DNA from: Streptomyces fradiae
Lineage (GTDB): Bacteria > Actinomycetota > Actinomycetes > Streptomycetales > Streptomycetaceae
DNA: 64,000 nucleotides
Direction of reading: 5' to 3'
Assembly: GCF_041270065.1 (NCBI RefSeq)
Contig: NZ_CP065958.1
Location: 5,022,001 to 5,086,000 of the forward strand
Made by a program: the position numbers and the translations under genes. Numbering within the stretch: the stretch's first letter is position 1; each line of letters starts with the position of its first letter. Below the pieces are notes generated by a model. It was not told the origin of the DNA. It saw nothing but the letters and a program-made list of their open reading frames with translations, and made no database searches. Below are positions 27,779 to 38,640 of this stretch, piece by piece.

Positions 27779-30700
27779 CTACCCCACCGGCACCCCCATC
27801 ACCTCCCGCGCCTGCCGTCCCGGCACCATGCCCAGGTCCCAGGCCTGCCAGGTGGTGTCCGGGGCGGTGCCGCGGTCGAGGACCAGGGCGTAGGCCTCGG
27901 CGCAGTCGGTGAGGCGGGGGTCCCGGGACGGGTGGGGGGCGGCGGTCAGGGAGGCGAGTTCCTCGCGGGCCGCGGCCGGGTCGGGGAGCAGGGTGGCGCG
28001 CAGGAAGCGGGCCCAGTCGGTGCCCCGCCGGTCGCCGTACCCGGCGAAGAGGCCGGCCGCCTCCTCGCACAGGCCCAGGGCCTGCGTGGTGCGCCCGTTG
28101 CCCGCGTCGACCACGGCCAGCTCCAGACATGTCCAGGCCTCGCCGTGGGCCACGCCGATCCGGCGGAAGTCGGCCCGGGCGTCCATCAGGAGCTGGCGGG
28201 CGAAGCCCGAGTTGCGCAGGTTGCCGGTCTGCGCGGCCCGCTGGTCCCGGGTCACCCGACCCGAATGATGGCGGGCGCATGCCAAACCGTAGACGTCGCG
28301 CATCCGCGAGAACATCGTCCGCGCCCGCTCCAGCTCCCGCACCGCCTGGTCCCGGTCGCCCCGCTCCTCCAGGGCGTGCCCCAGGTAGTAGAGCGTCCAC
28401 GCCTCGCCGCGGGCGTCCTCCTGCTCGCGATGCCGCGACAGCGCCTGCCGCAGCCCGTCCACCGCGGGCCCCACGTCCCCGGCGACAAGCCGCGCCCGGG
28501 CCAGCTGGGTCAGCGCCCACGCCTCGCCGCGCCCGTCCCGGGTCCGCCCGTACTCGTCGAGGGCGAGCCGCAGCTCCGCCTCGGCCCGCTCCACCTCACC
28601 CGTCCGCAGCCGCACCTGGCCCAGCTGGAAGTGCGTCCAGGCCTCGCCGTGCAGCGACTCGTGCTCCCGGTGCAGCGCGAGCGCCCGGTCGAGCAGATCG
28701 AGCGCCTCCGCCAGCCGGCCCTGGTCCCGCTCGACCGCCCCGAGCGCGTGCAGCGTCCAGCCCCGGTCGGCCGCGAGCGACTCCGGCTCCTGCAGATCGA
28801 GCGCCTCCCGCAGCCGGGCCGCCGCCTCCGCCAACTGCCCCTGGTGGTGCAGCGTGATGCCGAGCGAGCACAGCGCGAGCGCCGCGCCCGCGTCCTGATG
28901 CGCCTCCTGATACAGCGACACCACCGAGGTCAGCGTCGTCCGCGCCTTGTCCAGCTCGCCCAGCTGCCGGGCCGCGATACCGGTGCGCCACTGCACCGAG
29001 CGCGACAGCAGCCCCTGCCCCACCGCCTCCGTCAGCTCGTTGATCTCACCCAGCCGGTACAGATCACCGCGCAGCAGACAGTGGTCGCACAGCGCGCCCA
29101 GCAGATCGAGCACCGTCTGCTGGTCCACGCCCTCGGTGTGCCGCAGCGTCGCCGTGATGAAGCTGGACTCCTCGTCCAGCCAGCGCAGCGCCGCGTCCAG
29201 CGAACCGAACCCGTGCCCGTCGAAGCGGTCCGCGCGCGTCGACATCTTGCCGTCGACCATCCGCAGCACCGCGTCCGCCAGCTCCGCGTAGTTGCGGATC
29301 AGCCGCTCCTGCGCCGCCGCGATCTCCGCCTGGTCCTCCTCCTCGACGAGCCGCGCCGCCGCGAAACCGCGCACCGCGTCGTGCAGCCGGTAGCGCTTCC
29401 CGCGCACGTGGTCGAGCAGCCCGGCGCCGGTCAGCTCCCCGAGCAGCCGCGCCCCGTCCGCCTGGCTGCCGCCGAGCAGCGCCGCCGCGGCCGCCGCCCC
29501 CGCCCCCCCCCCCCCCCCCCCCCCGAGCGCGAGCCGCCGCAGCAGCCGCCGCCGCCCGTCCTCGTCCAGACCCGTCGCGTACCCCGCCGCGAGCGCCCGC
29601 TCCACCGGCCCCGCGTCCGGCCCGGCCGCCGCGAGCAGCCCCGCCACCTCGGCCGCCGGCCGCCCGTCGAGCAGCGCGCCCGCCGTGCGAAGCGCCAGCG
29701 GCAGCCCGCCGCACAGCTCCCGCGCCCGCTCGAACCCCTCCGCGTCATACGGCCCCCGCGCACCGGACGACGCCCCGAGCAGCTCCTCCGCGCCCGCCGC
29801 GTCCAGCTCAGCCACCGGCAGCACATGCACCGAGGCCGGCAGGTCCGCGCCCAGGTCGAGCGGCTCCCGGCAGGTCACCAGGACCAGACTGTCGGAGCGC
29901 TCCGGAAGCAGCGTGCGCACCTGATCCGGGTCCACCGCGTCGTCCAGGACGAGCGTCACCGCGAGTCCCGTCAGCTGCTGGTGGTACAGCTCCGCAAGCC
30001 GTCGCACCTGCTGCTCGGCCGACGCCCGCTCCCGGAACAGGAGTTGCTCGCGCGGCGCGCCCAGCCGGTTCAGCAGGTGCAGCAGCGCCTCCCGGGTGGA
30101 CAGCGGCTGCTGCCCGCGGGTGGCCCCGCCCCGCAGGTCCACCACGCACGCCCCGCGGAACTGGTCCCGCAGCGCGTGCGCCGCCCGTACCGCCAGTGCC
30201 GTACGGCCCGAGCCGGGCGCGCCGGGCAGCAGCACCACCGTCGGCCGGGTCGTGGTCGCCGCCCGGCCCGCCTGCACCCACTGGGTGATCTGCGCCAGCT
30301 CGGCCCGACGCCCCGCGAACGGCCCGTCCGCGTCCGGAAGTTGCCCGAAGGACTGCTCAAGGACCGCCCGTCGCCGGGCCGCCGCACTGCGGTCCGCGCC
30401 ACGCAGCCGCTCCACCGTCCGCTGCGCCGGCTGCCCCGCCGTCCGCAGCAGCACCCGCTCCTTGTCCAGGAACGGCCGCACGCCCCGCACCTCCAGGGCC
30501 GTCAGCCACTGCAGCCGCAGCTGCTCCACCCCGCCCGGCCGGCCCGCCGCCCCGGCCCTGCGGTGCGCCGCCGCCCGCCGTTCCCCGCCGAGCTTGAACG
30601 CGGCAGCGGCGGCGCCCGCCACCGCGACCACGGCGCCCGCGCCGAACGCGGTGCCCGCCGCCGTACCGAGGGCGAGGTCGCCGCCGACCGCCGCGGCGGC

Positions 30701-30946
30701 CGCGACCGCCGTCACCACGGCCGGCGTCGTCAGGTCCGCCGGGGACGCGGGGCCGGCCTCCGCCGCCTCCACGGCCCGCAGATAGGCCGCGTACTCCTCG
30801 GCGGCCGGCGCCGCTATCGCGTCGAGCGCCGCCTTCCCGCGGGACAGCAGGACCGCCCCGTCGAAGCGGCCGCCCGAGCGCCGTACCTCTTCCTCCACGG
30901 CCCGTGCCCACAGCCCCTCGGCCTCGGCCCGATGGCTGTCCCGCAT
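27779..30946 (-). CDS. Large NB-ARC/TPR STAND regulator with poly-C tract
   Basis: A 1055-aa protein. It has an N-terminal helical domain with a hydrophobic Ala/Val-rich stretch (~residues 65-115, possibly membrane-embedded). An NB-ARC ATPase follows from ~210 (P-loop GAPGSGRT near 240-249, Walker B TLVLDDAVD, GLPLALRTAGALL), then a winged helix and about eight TPRs to the C terminus (repeated EAWT..LG..). The P-loop has Arg where Lys is usual. A run of 22 C on the + strand encodes seven glycines near residue 478. ATG 30946 has AAGGGGGA upstream. STAND proteins act as ligand-triggered switches; the trigger is unknown. Confidence 0.87.
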   Translation of the reverse strand: MRDSHRAEAEGLWARAVEEEVRRSGGRFDGAVLLSRGKAALDAIAAPAAEEYAAYLRAVEAAEAGPASPADLTTPAVVTAVAAAAAVGGDLALGTAAGTAFGAGAVVAVAGAAAAAFKLGGERRAAAHRRAGAAGRPGGVEQLRLQWLTALEVRGVRPFLDKERVLLRTAGQPAQRTVERLRGADRSAAARRRAVLEQSFGQLPDADGPFAGRRAELAQITQWVQAGRAATTTRPTVVLLPGAPGSGRTALAVRAAHALRDQFRGACVVDLRGGATRGQQPLSTREALLHLLNRLGAPREQLLFRERASAEQQVRRLAELYHQQLTGLAVTLVLDDAVDPDQVRTLLPERSDSLVLVTCREPLDLGADLPASVHVLPVAELDAAGAEELLGASSGARGPYDAEGFERARELCGGLPLALRTAGALLDGRPAAEVAGLLAAAGPDAGPVERALAAGYATGLDEDGRRRLLRRLALGGGGGGGAGAAAAAALLGGSQADGARLLGELTGAGLLDHVRGKRYRLHDAVRGFAAARLVEEEDQAEIAAAQERLIRNYAELADAVLRMVDGKMSTRADRFDGHGFGSLDAALRWLDEESSFITATLRHTEGVDQQTVLDLLGALCDHCLLRGDLYRLGEINELTEAVGQGLLSRSVQWRTGIAARQLGELDKARTTLTSVVSLYQEAHQDAGAALALCSLGITLHHQGQLAEAAARLREALDLQEPESLAADRGWTLHALGAVERDQGRLAEALDLLDRALALHREHESLHGEAWTHFQLGQVRLRTGEVERAEAELRLALDEYGRTRDGRGEAWALTQLARARLVAGDVGPAVDGLRQALSRHREQEDARGEAWTLYYLGHALEERGDRDQAVRELERARTMFSRMRDVYGLACARHHSGRVTRDQRAAQTGNLRNSGFARQLLMDARADFRRIGVAHGEAWTCLELAVVDAGNGRTTQALGLCEEAAGLFAGYGDRRGTDWARFLRATLLPDPAAAREELASLTAAPHPSRDPRLTDCAEAYALVLDRGTAPDTTWQAWDLGMVPGRQAREVMGVPVG
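29503..29524. repeat. Homopolymer of 22 cytosines inside a coding region
   Basis: An uninterrupted run of 22 C on the + strand (poly-G in the mRNA) sits in the NB-ARC/TPR gene between the ATPase and winged-helix parts. Its length keeps the frame open here; one-base slippage would truncate the protein. It could be a phase-variable tract or an assembly artefact. Confidence 0.9.
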
Positions 30947-31232
30947 CGCGTTCCCCCTTTGCTCGCGACGCCGGGGCGTGTCAAGTTCCCGGCGCACTCC
31001 GCCTCGAACAGTCCGGTGCCCAGTGTCCTCGGAGACATGCGCCGACGCGAGGGACGGACGTCGCCGCCCGGTGTTCCCAAGGAACCGCGCCCCACACGGG
31101 AACTGACCGAACGACTGCCCGTCGACCTCCCGTCCGATGGCGTTCATGTGCCGAATACCGCGTCCGGGTGATGCACCGGAACCAATCCTTCCCGGGGCAG
31201 TTGATCAGGACGCTTCGGTCAACGGAGCAGTT

Positions 31233-31262
31233 CCGGGCCATCGAGCTCCGGGCCATCGAGCT
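31233..31262 (+). repeat. 15-bp perfect tandem repeat in rodlin leader
   Basis: CCGGGCCATCGAGCT occurs twice back to back just upstream of the rodlin ribosome-binding site. The remaining ~285 nt upstream (30947-31232) hold no convincing gene and presumably contain the divergent promoters of the TPR regulator and the rodlin. Confidence 0.85.
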
Positions 31263-31277
31263 CAAGAAGGAATACTC

Positions 31278-31673
31278 GTGATCAAGAAGGTTCTTGCTAC
31301 CGCTGCTGTCGCGGCCACCGTCGCCGGCATGTCCGCGACCACGGCGATGGCGGCCGGTAACGACGGCGGTAGCGCCAACATCATCGGCAACACGTCGAAG
31401 CAGTCCATCGGCAGCAACTCCACCGGTGGCTACATGAGCCCGAACTTCGGTCTCGTCAACGGTGGCGTCCTGCACTGCTTCGACGTCCAGAAGGTCGAGG
31501 CCCAGGTGCCGATCGGCGCCCTCATCGGTGTCCCGATCGCCGTCCAGGACGTCCTCGGCAACCCCATCGCGAACCAGACCTGCACCCAGAACTCCGTGCA
31601 GCAGAAGGGCGACGACGCTCTGTCGCACATCCTGGGCGAGGTCCTCTCCCAGAACGGCAACATGGGCGGCTGA
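31278..31673 (+). CDS. rdlA: Rodlin
   Basis: A 131-aa secreted protein with a signal peptide (cleavage after AMA near residue 25) and the rodlin C-terminal signature: [12 protein letters not shown], two cysteines (HCFDVQ and QTCTQNS) and [13 protein letters not shown]. Known role: rodlins organise chaplin fibrils into the rodlet layer that makes aerial hyphae and spores hydrophobic. The GTG start has AAGAAGGA 6 nt upstream. In S. coelicolor rodlins form a divergent pair; only one copy is seen here, so whether it is rdlA- or rdlB-like cannot be decided. A long hairpin follows, consistent with a strongly expressed single gene. Confidence 0.9.
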   Translation: MIKKVLATAAVAATVAGMSATTAMAAGNDGGSANIIGNTSKQSIGSNSTGGYMSPNFGLVNGGVLHCFDVQKVEAQVPIGALIGVPIAVQDVLGNPIANQTCTQNSVQQKGDDALSHILGEVLSQNGNMGG

Positions 31674-31689
31674 TCTTCCGAGCCCCGCT

Positions 31690-31738
31690 GAAGCGGCCCC
31701 GTTCCTCGCAGAGCCAGTGCGAGGAGCGGGGCCGCTTC
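31690..31738 (+). terminator. Strong terminator after rodlin gene
   Basis: A 21-bp stem with one G-U pair (starting gaagcggccccg, ending cggggccgcttc) and a 7-nt loop. Confidence 0.87.
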
Positions 31739-31833
31739 GCCATGATCCCTGCCCCGCCCGCACCCGCCCCACCCATGGCGTACGGGCGGTGTTTCCCCGC
31801 CCGCCGCCGCCCCGGGTGCGCGAGGATGGGGTC

Positions 31834-33861
<2,028 letters not shown>

Positions 33862-33893
33862 CCAAGCGGAAGGGCAGCGGAGGGGCGCCCGCG

Positions 33894-34970
33894 TCACTTG
33901 CAGAGCAGCGAGGCGCCCTTCACCGGCTTGTAGTCGCCGAGGCCCCGCGGGATCTCACTGGTCGGCTCCGGCCGGGCCTTCGGCAGCGCCTTGTCGGCGC
34001 GCATCGCCGCGAACACCTGGTCCGCGTGCTTCTCGTCCCAGGCCAGGGTCGACCCGACGTCCTCGATGTTCGCGTTGAAGCCCGCGACCGGGACGACCGC
34101 GAACTCGGTACGGGCCGGGGTGAGGTTCTTCAGCCGGCCGGCGAGCGCGACCAGCTCGGTGACCAAGATCCCGCGTTCCGCCCTGCCCTTGCCGCGCACC
34201 GTGGAGGCGAAGGCCTTCAGCGCCTTCGGGCTCTTGATCAGCCCGTCGCGCAGACTGCGGTGCAGGTTGGCGATGAACAGCTGCTGCTTCTGGATGCGCC
34301 CGAAGTCCATCTTGCCGTCCGCCCGGCGGGAGCGGACGTACTGCAGCGCCTCGCCGCCCCGCACCGACTTCGAGCCGGCCTTCAGGTCGAGCCCGGTCAC
34401 CGGGTCCTTGAGCCGCTTCTTCGTACAGATGGGGGTGCCCTTGTCGAAGACGTTCACGGTGTCCATGAAGCGGCGGAAGTCGATCTCCAGATAACGGTGG
34501 ACCGGAACCCCGGTCATCGCCTCGACGGTCTCGATCGTGAAGGCCGAACCGCCCTCCGCCCAGGCGGCGTTGATCTTCGCCGGGTGGGCCTCGTGCTGCT
34601 CCCCGGTCCGCCGGTCGACATGCCCGTCGGGGAACTCGGTGAGCGAGTCGCGCGGCAGGCTCACCACGCTCACCCGGTCGTTCTTCGCCGACACGTGCAC
34701 CAGCATGATCACGTCGGTGCAGGCGCACTCGCGGCTGCCGAGCCGGTACTTCTTCTTCTCGGCGGCGGTCACCGCCTTGCGGCCGTCGACGCCGACCACC
34801 AGCAGATTCAGGCCCTTCTTCGGCGAGGGCAGCTCCGACGGCGCCGCGGCGAGGACGCCGGTGCCGAGCGCGACCAGGGCGGTGGACAGAAGCAGCGTAC
34901 GTCTCCGGCGCGAGTGCGGGCGCGGGCGTGGGCCGGGGCCGGGGCGCCGGAGGCTGTGGGGGGAATTCAT
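33894..34970 (-). CDS. LytR-CpsA-Psr (LCP) family wall-polymer ligase
   Basis: A 358-aa membrane-anchored protein: basic, proline-rich cytoplasmic start, one membrane helix (~25-43, LLLSTALVALGTGVLAAA), then the LCP domain with LLVVGVDGR, SLPRDSLTEFP and ALQYVRSRRADGKMDFGRIQKQQ. LCP enzymes transfer lipid-linked polymers (teichoic acids, capsular or arabinogalactan-like glycans) onto peptidoglycan. Standing at the left edge of an exopolysaccharide region, it may attach that polymer to the wall (inference). It is convergent with the YyaL gene. Confidence 0.92.
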   Translation of the reverse strand: MNSPHSLRRPGPGPRPRPHSRRRRTLLLSTALVALGTGVLAAAPSELPSPKKGLNLLVVGVDGRKAVTAAEKKKYRLGSRECACTDVIMLVHVSAKNDRVSVVSLPRDSLTEFPDGHVDRRTGEQHEAHPAKINAAWAEGGSAFTIETVEAMTGVPVHRYLEIDFRRFMDTVNVFDKGTPICTKKRLKDPVTGLDLKAGSKSVRGGEALQYVRSRRADGKMDFGRIQKQQLFIANLHRSLRDGLIKSPKALKAFASTVRGKGRAERGILVTELVALAGRLKNLTPARTEFAVVPVAGFNANIEDVGSTLAWDEKHADQVFAAMRADKALPKARPEPTSEIPRGLGDYKPVKGASLLCK

Positions 34971-35088
34971 GGCGGAACGTTAATTCGGGCACACTCGCAC
35001 ACAGGTGCGCGACGCGACATCGGCAGTTCGAATCACCCGCCTGCGACGGCTGTGTCATGATGCCGGAACACCGGTGAAAGGAGCGAAT

Positions 35089-35289
35089 ATGGCCCCCGAT
35101 CCAGGGAAATGGGAGCGCATGGCCTTCATTCCGAAGAGCCGTTATGTTCCCGACCCGCCGCCCGAGCGGGAGCCCTTCCCGCTCTATTCCTCCCTGGCCC
35201 GCCAGTGGGAACAGGCAGGCCGGGTGGTGCCCGGAGTGCCGGACCGGGAGTGGGAACGGCTGATGAGAACACCTATTTGGCCGCGTTGA
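35089..35289 (+). CDS. Small hypothetical protein upstream of chaplin
   Basis: A 66-aa soluble protein (MAPDPGKWERMAFIPKSR...) rich in Pro, Arg and Trp, without signal peptide or recognisable domain. The ATG at 35089 has AAAGGAG 6 nt upstream, which favours it over the longer in-frame start at 35005. A chaplin gene follows 170 nt later on the same strand. Function unknown. Confidence 0.65.
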   Translation: MAPDPGKWERMAFIPKSRYVPDPPPEREPFPLYSSLARQWEQAGRVVPGVPDREWERLMRTPIWPR

Positions 35290-35458
35290 CCATTCGGGTG
35301 CGCGGCAATGGGGTGAAGGGGGCCGGTCGGACCATCCGACGGTTCCCTTTTCGTGGCAGGGTCGTTGAGAACCGTGCAGTGGAAGGCGGGAGTCCGCAGG
35401 GCTCCCGTAATCGCGAAATCCGTGAATTCTCTTCCGCCGCAGAAAGGATCCAGACGAA

Positions 35459-35692
35459 ATGAAGTGCAAGAAGGCCGCGGTCGCCGTTGCCGGTCTGCTC
35501 ATGGCCCTGGGTGCCGCCGCTCCCGCGATGGCCGACTCGCACGCCGAGGGCTTCGCCGTCGGCTCGCCCGGCGTCCTGTCCGGCAACGTGATCCAGGCGC
35601 CGATCCACATCCCGATCAACGTCTGCGGCAACAGCGTGAACATCATCGGCCTGTTCAACCCGGCCTTCGGCAACGTCTGCGTCAACCGCTGA
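35459..35692 (+). CDS. Short chaplin
   Basis: A 77-aa secreted chaplin: signal peptide to about Ala25, then one chaplin domain (GVLSGNVIQAPIHIPINVCG followed by NIIGLFNPAFGNVC) with the two cysteines Cys56 and Cys74 separated by 17 residues. Short chaplins are surface-active and assemble into amyloid fibrils on aerial hyphae and spores. There is no sorting signal. The leader carries GAAAGGA. The intergenic region upstream (35290-35458) has no other gene. A very strong hairpin follows. Confidence 0.95.
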   Translation: MKCKKAAVAVAGLLMALGAAAPAMADSHAEGFAVGSPGVLSGNVIQAPIHIPINVCGNSVNIIGLFNPAFGNVCVNR

Positions 35693-35713
35693 CGTCACGG
35701 CTCCGAGGGTCCC

Positions 35714-35756
35714 GGCCGGCCCCGGGGAGTGTCCACCACACTCCCCGGGGCCGGCC
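35714..35756 (+). terminator. Strong terminator after chaplin
   Basis: Perfect 19-bp stem (starting ggccggccccgggg) with loop CCACC, in the gap between the chaplin and the convergent FAD monooxygenase gene. Confidence 0.88.
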
Positions 35757-35777
35757 TTCGCCGTACCTGACAAGGCC

Positions 35778-37079
35778 TCAGGACGCCGGGGCGGTCACCC
35801 GCTCCTCGCCCGTACGGGGACGCCCGAGGACCCCGTCGCCCCGCCCGGCACCGGCCCGCAGCCGCTGCCGTACGCCCTTCACCAGGCGCCCCGCCGTGTA
35901 GTCCGCGCCGAACACGAAGCGCATCGACGGCCCGTACGAGGGAGCCGTGAGCAGTCCGGCGAGGAACAGGCCCGGCCGGGACGACTCGAACAGCGCGCCC
36001 ACCTCCGGCGCCCCGCCCGCCCCGCCCGCGCCCGACCCACCGGCACCCACCCGGCGCAGCCCGTCGCGCAGTTCGGGCGCGAGCACGTCGGCCCGGTCCA
36101 GGCTGGGCACGAAGCCGGTCGCCGCGATGACATGGTCGGTCTCCACGACCTCCGCGGCCCCGTCCGGGCCGGTCACGTCGAGCCGCAGCCGGTCGTCCGC
36201 CGTGACCGTCGCGCAGCTCACCCACCGCCCCAGCCGCACGTCCTTCACCTCGGCGAACCGCTCGCGCAGCCACCAGGCGCCGGCCGGCCCGAGCGCCGAG
36301 TCGAAGATCCGCTCGCGGGTGGCGGCGGGCAGCCGCCGGAAGATCCCCGGGGTGTCCGCGTACAGCTTGTTCTGCCAGCCGCAGCCGAGCCCGGTGTGCG
36401 GAGCGCGCAGCGAACGCCAGGGCCCGCGGTCGAGCGCCGGCGGCACGGTGTTCCAGTTCAGCCGGTCGGAGCGGGCCAGGACCCGTACGTGCGCGGCGCC
36501 CTGTTCGGCGAGGATCGCCGCGGTCTCCAGGGCGGCCTGCCCGGCCCCGATCACGGTGACGTCCTTGCCGGCGAAGCCGTCCAGCTCGCCGTGGTGGCTG
36601 GAGTGGGTGACGTAACGCCGGGGCAGCCCGCGCAGCGGCCCGGGGATCTCCATGAAGGGCAGCACGCCCACCGCCAGCGCCACCGTCCGGGCCCGGACCG
36701 TCTCGCCGTCCTCGGCGGTCACCGCGTACCCGCCGCCGCCCGTCTCCGCCGCCACCGTGGTGACCAGGCGCTCGTCGAGCGCGGGCACGGCCTGCCGGGC
36801 GAACCAGTCGCCGTACGCGGCGAAGAAGCCGACCGGCAGCGGCACCCCGTGCTCGGCGCGCACGCCCCGGGTGGCCGCGTAGGCGTCGAGCCCGTAGACC
36901 CCCTCCGGGTCGGAGAGATGGGAGGCCCACGGCTCGGACTTCAGGTACATCCCCGAGGGCATGGCGTGCCAGGACTCCATCGTGCGGCCGAAGATCCGCA
37001 GGTCCAGGCCGTGCGCCGCCGCGTGGGCGGCGACGGAGAGCCCGTAGGGGCCCGCTCCCACAATCACCAGGTCGTACAT
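35778..37079 (-). CDS. FAD/NAD(P)H-dependent monooxygenase-like oxidoreductase
   Basis: A 433-aa flavoprotein with an N-terminal FAD Rossmann motif VIVGAGPYGLS, a second nucleotide-binding motif VTVIGAGQAALE around residue 175 and the ATGFVPSL segment of flavin-dependent N-/S-monooxygenases and lysine/ornithine hydroxylase relatives. The substrate is not evident. It lies 61 nt downstream of an ATP-grasp gene on the same strand, so the two probably work together on a small molecule, perhaps an amino-acid-like group. It borders the exopolysaccharide genes but the link is contextual. Confidence 0.87.
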   Translation of the reverse strand: MYDLVIVGAGPYGLSVAAHAAAHGLDLRIFGRTMESWHAMPSGMYLKSEPWASHLSDPEGVYGLDAYAATRGVRAEHGVPLPVGFFAAYGDWFARQAVPALDERLVTTVAAETGGGGYAVTAEDGETVRARTVALAVGVLPFMEIPGPLRGLPRRYVTHSSHHGELDGFAGKDVTVIGAGQAALETAAILAEQGAAHVRVLARSDRLNWNTVPPALDRGPWRSLRAPHTGLGCGWQNKLYADTPGIFRRLPAATRERIFDSALGPAGAWWLRERFAEVKDVRLGRWVSCATVTADDRLRLDVTGPDGAAEVVETDHVIAATGFVPSLDRADVLAPELRDGLRRVGAGGSGAGGAGGAPEVGALFESSRPGLFLAGLLTAPSYGPSMRFVFGADYTAGRLVKGVRQRLRAGAGRGDGVLGRPRTGEERVTAPAS

Positions 37080-37140
37080 CGTGCGTTCCGCCTTCGAAGT
37101 CGTCGCGTCGTTCTCGCGGGTCTGAGGGGGGTGTCGGGGG

Positions 37141-38481
37141 TCACCGCCGGGTCACCCGGCCGGTGGAGGAGGTACGGGCCGAGGGCTGCGGCGGTACGCG
37201 GGCCGGCCGCCGCAGGATGCCCGGCCCGCCCCGGAGCAGCCGGCGCAGCGCCGGCAGCGCCTTGCGCAGGGCGTGCGCGAGCCAGGCCCGCAGCATCGCG
37301 AGGGCCGGCCGGAGGTCGTCGGCGGCGAACCAGGCCGCCTCGCGGCCACCGCCCGTGCCGACCGGACCCGCCGGCTCGGGCGCGTACCGGCGGCGCGGCG
37401 AGACCAGGTACGACAGAGCGGCGTAGTTCTCGACGACGAACCGGCGCCCGTACGAGGGCAGGTGCGCCGGCACCGGCCGGCCGGTGAGGTCCAGATGCAT
37501 GGCCCGCACCACGTCGAGCCCGTCCCGGTCGGCGAACAGCCGGAACTGGGCGCCGGGCCGCGGATTGAAGTCGAGCAGGTGGTACGCGCCGGTGCCCCGG
37601 TCCAGCCGGAAGTCGAGGTCGCACACGCCCCGGTAGCCGAGCGCGCCGAGCAGCTCCCGGGCCGCCGTGTCGACCGCCGGGTTCGCGGTCCACCGGCCGA
37701 CCGCCGTGAGCCCGGCTCCGTCCGGCCAGGAGCGCTCCTTGCGGCCGGTGGCGCCGGTCGCGCAGCCGCCGGCGGAGTCCACGTACCCGTGGAAGAACCA
37801 GTCGAGGTCCCGCCCGGCCGGCAGCAGCTCCTGCAGCAGCAGCCGGCTGCCGGCCTGCGGGGTGCGCGCGTAGAGCTCGCGGACCTCGGCGAGCGAGCCG
37901 AGGATCGTGGTGCTGCGCAGGCCGCCGCCGGCCGGCAGCAGCCAGGGGCGGCTCCACTTGGCGATCACCGGAAGTCCGAGCGACCAGGCCATGGCGGCGG
38001 CCTCGTCGGCGCCGGTGGGGAGTTCGGTACGGGGGTGGGGGAGGCCCAGGGCCCGGCAGGTCTCGGCGAGCTGGGCCTTGTCGGCGACCCGGGCGAGCTG
38101 CTCGGGCGACTGGTCGGGCAGCAGGAAACGGCCCCCCAGCTCGGGCCGGCACTCGGCGAGAAGCAGCGCGGTGATGTCGTCGAGGGGCACGAGCAGCGCG
38201 GGAGGTGACGTGCCGTCGGTCCGATCGGCATCGGGAGGGAGCCCGTCCGCGATGCGGTGCAGCAGCCGGGTGAGCTCGGCGGGGGAGGGCTCGTCGGGGC
38301 GGCGGTGCGCGCCCCGGAGGTAGCGGGAGCGGACGACCGGACTGTCCGGCGACTCGACCACCGCGTGGACCGCGATGCCCGCTCGCCCCAGGGAGCGCAC
38401 GGCGCCGAGCGTGCCGTGGTGAAAGGGGTTCGCGTCGAGCCGCACAAGGACCGCGGGGACACGGGTGTCAAAACTCGGCAC
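37141..38481 (-). CDS. ATP-grasp domain protein
   Basis: A 446-aa protein. The N-terminal pre-ATP-grasp segment (VLVRLDANPFHHGTLGAVRSLG) is followed by the ATP-grasp fold with VIAKWSRPWLLPAGGG, LLLQELLPAG and the metal-binding DLDFRLDRGTG...LLDFNPRPGAQF. ATP-grasp enzymes activate a carboxylate as acyl-phosphate and ligate an amine or other nucleophile. This one resembles carbamoyl-phosphate-synthase-L-like ligases attached to secondary metabolism or surface glycans. It is first in a two-gene leftward operon with the FAD enzyme and divergent from the GH26-like gene. Confidence 0.87.
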   Translation of the reverse strand: MPSFDTRVPAVLVRLDANPFHHGTLGAVRSLGRAGIAVHAVVESPDSPVVRSRYLRGAHRRPDEPSPAELTRLLHRIADGLPPDADRTDGTSPPALLVPLDDITALLLAECRPELGGRFLLPDQSPEQLARVADKAQLAETCRALGLPHPRTELPTGADEAAAMAWSLGLPVIAKWSRPWLLPAGGGLRSTTILGSLAEVRELYARTPQAGSRLLLQELLPAGRDLDWFFHGYVDSAGGCATGATGRKERSWPDGAGLTAVGRWTANPAVDTAARELLGALGYRGVCDLDFRLDRGTGAYHLLDFNPRPGAQFRLFADRDGLDVVRAMHLDLTGRPVPAHLPSYGRRFVVENYAALSYLVSPRRRYAPEPAGPVGTGGGREAAWFAADDLRPALAMLRAWLAHALRKALPALRRLLRGGPGILRRPARVPPQPSARTSSTGRVTRR

Positions 38482-38640
38482 GGCATTCCTTCGTCTCGGG
38501 GGCCCAATCGGGCGATGAGGAATCCTCTAACGGACTATTGAGCGGATCGGAGCGGAGTTCTCGGTCGGCGCATTAGGAATACATTCGGAAGATCCGACTG
38601 ACGGTCCATCACGCGGCGTGCGAGCGAAGGAGAAGCTGCC

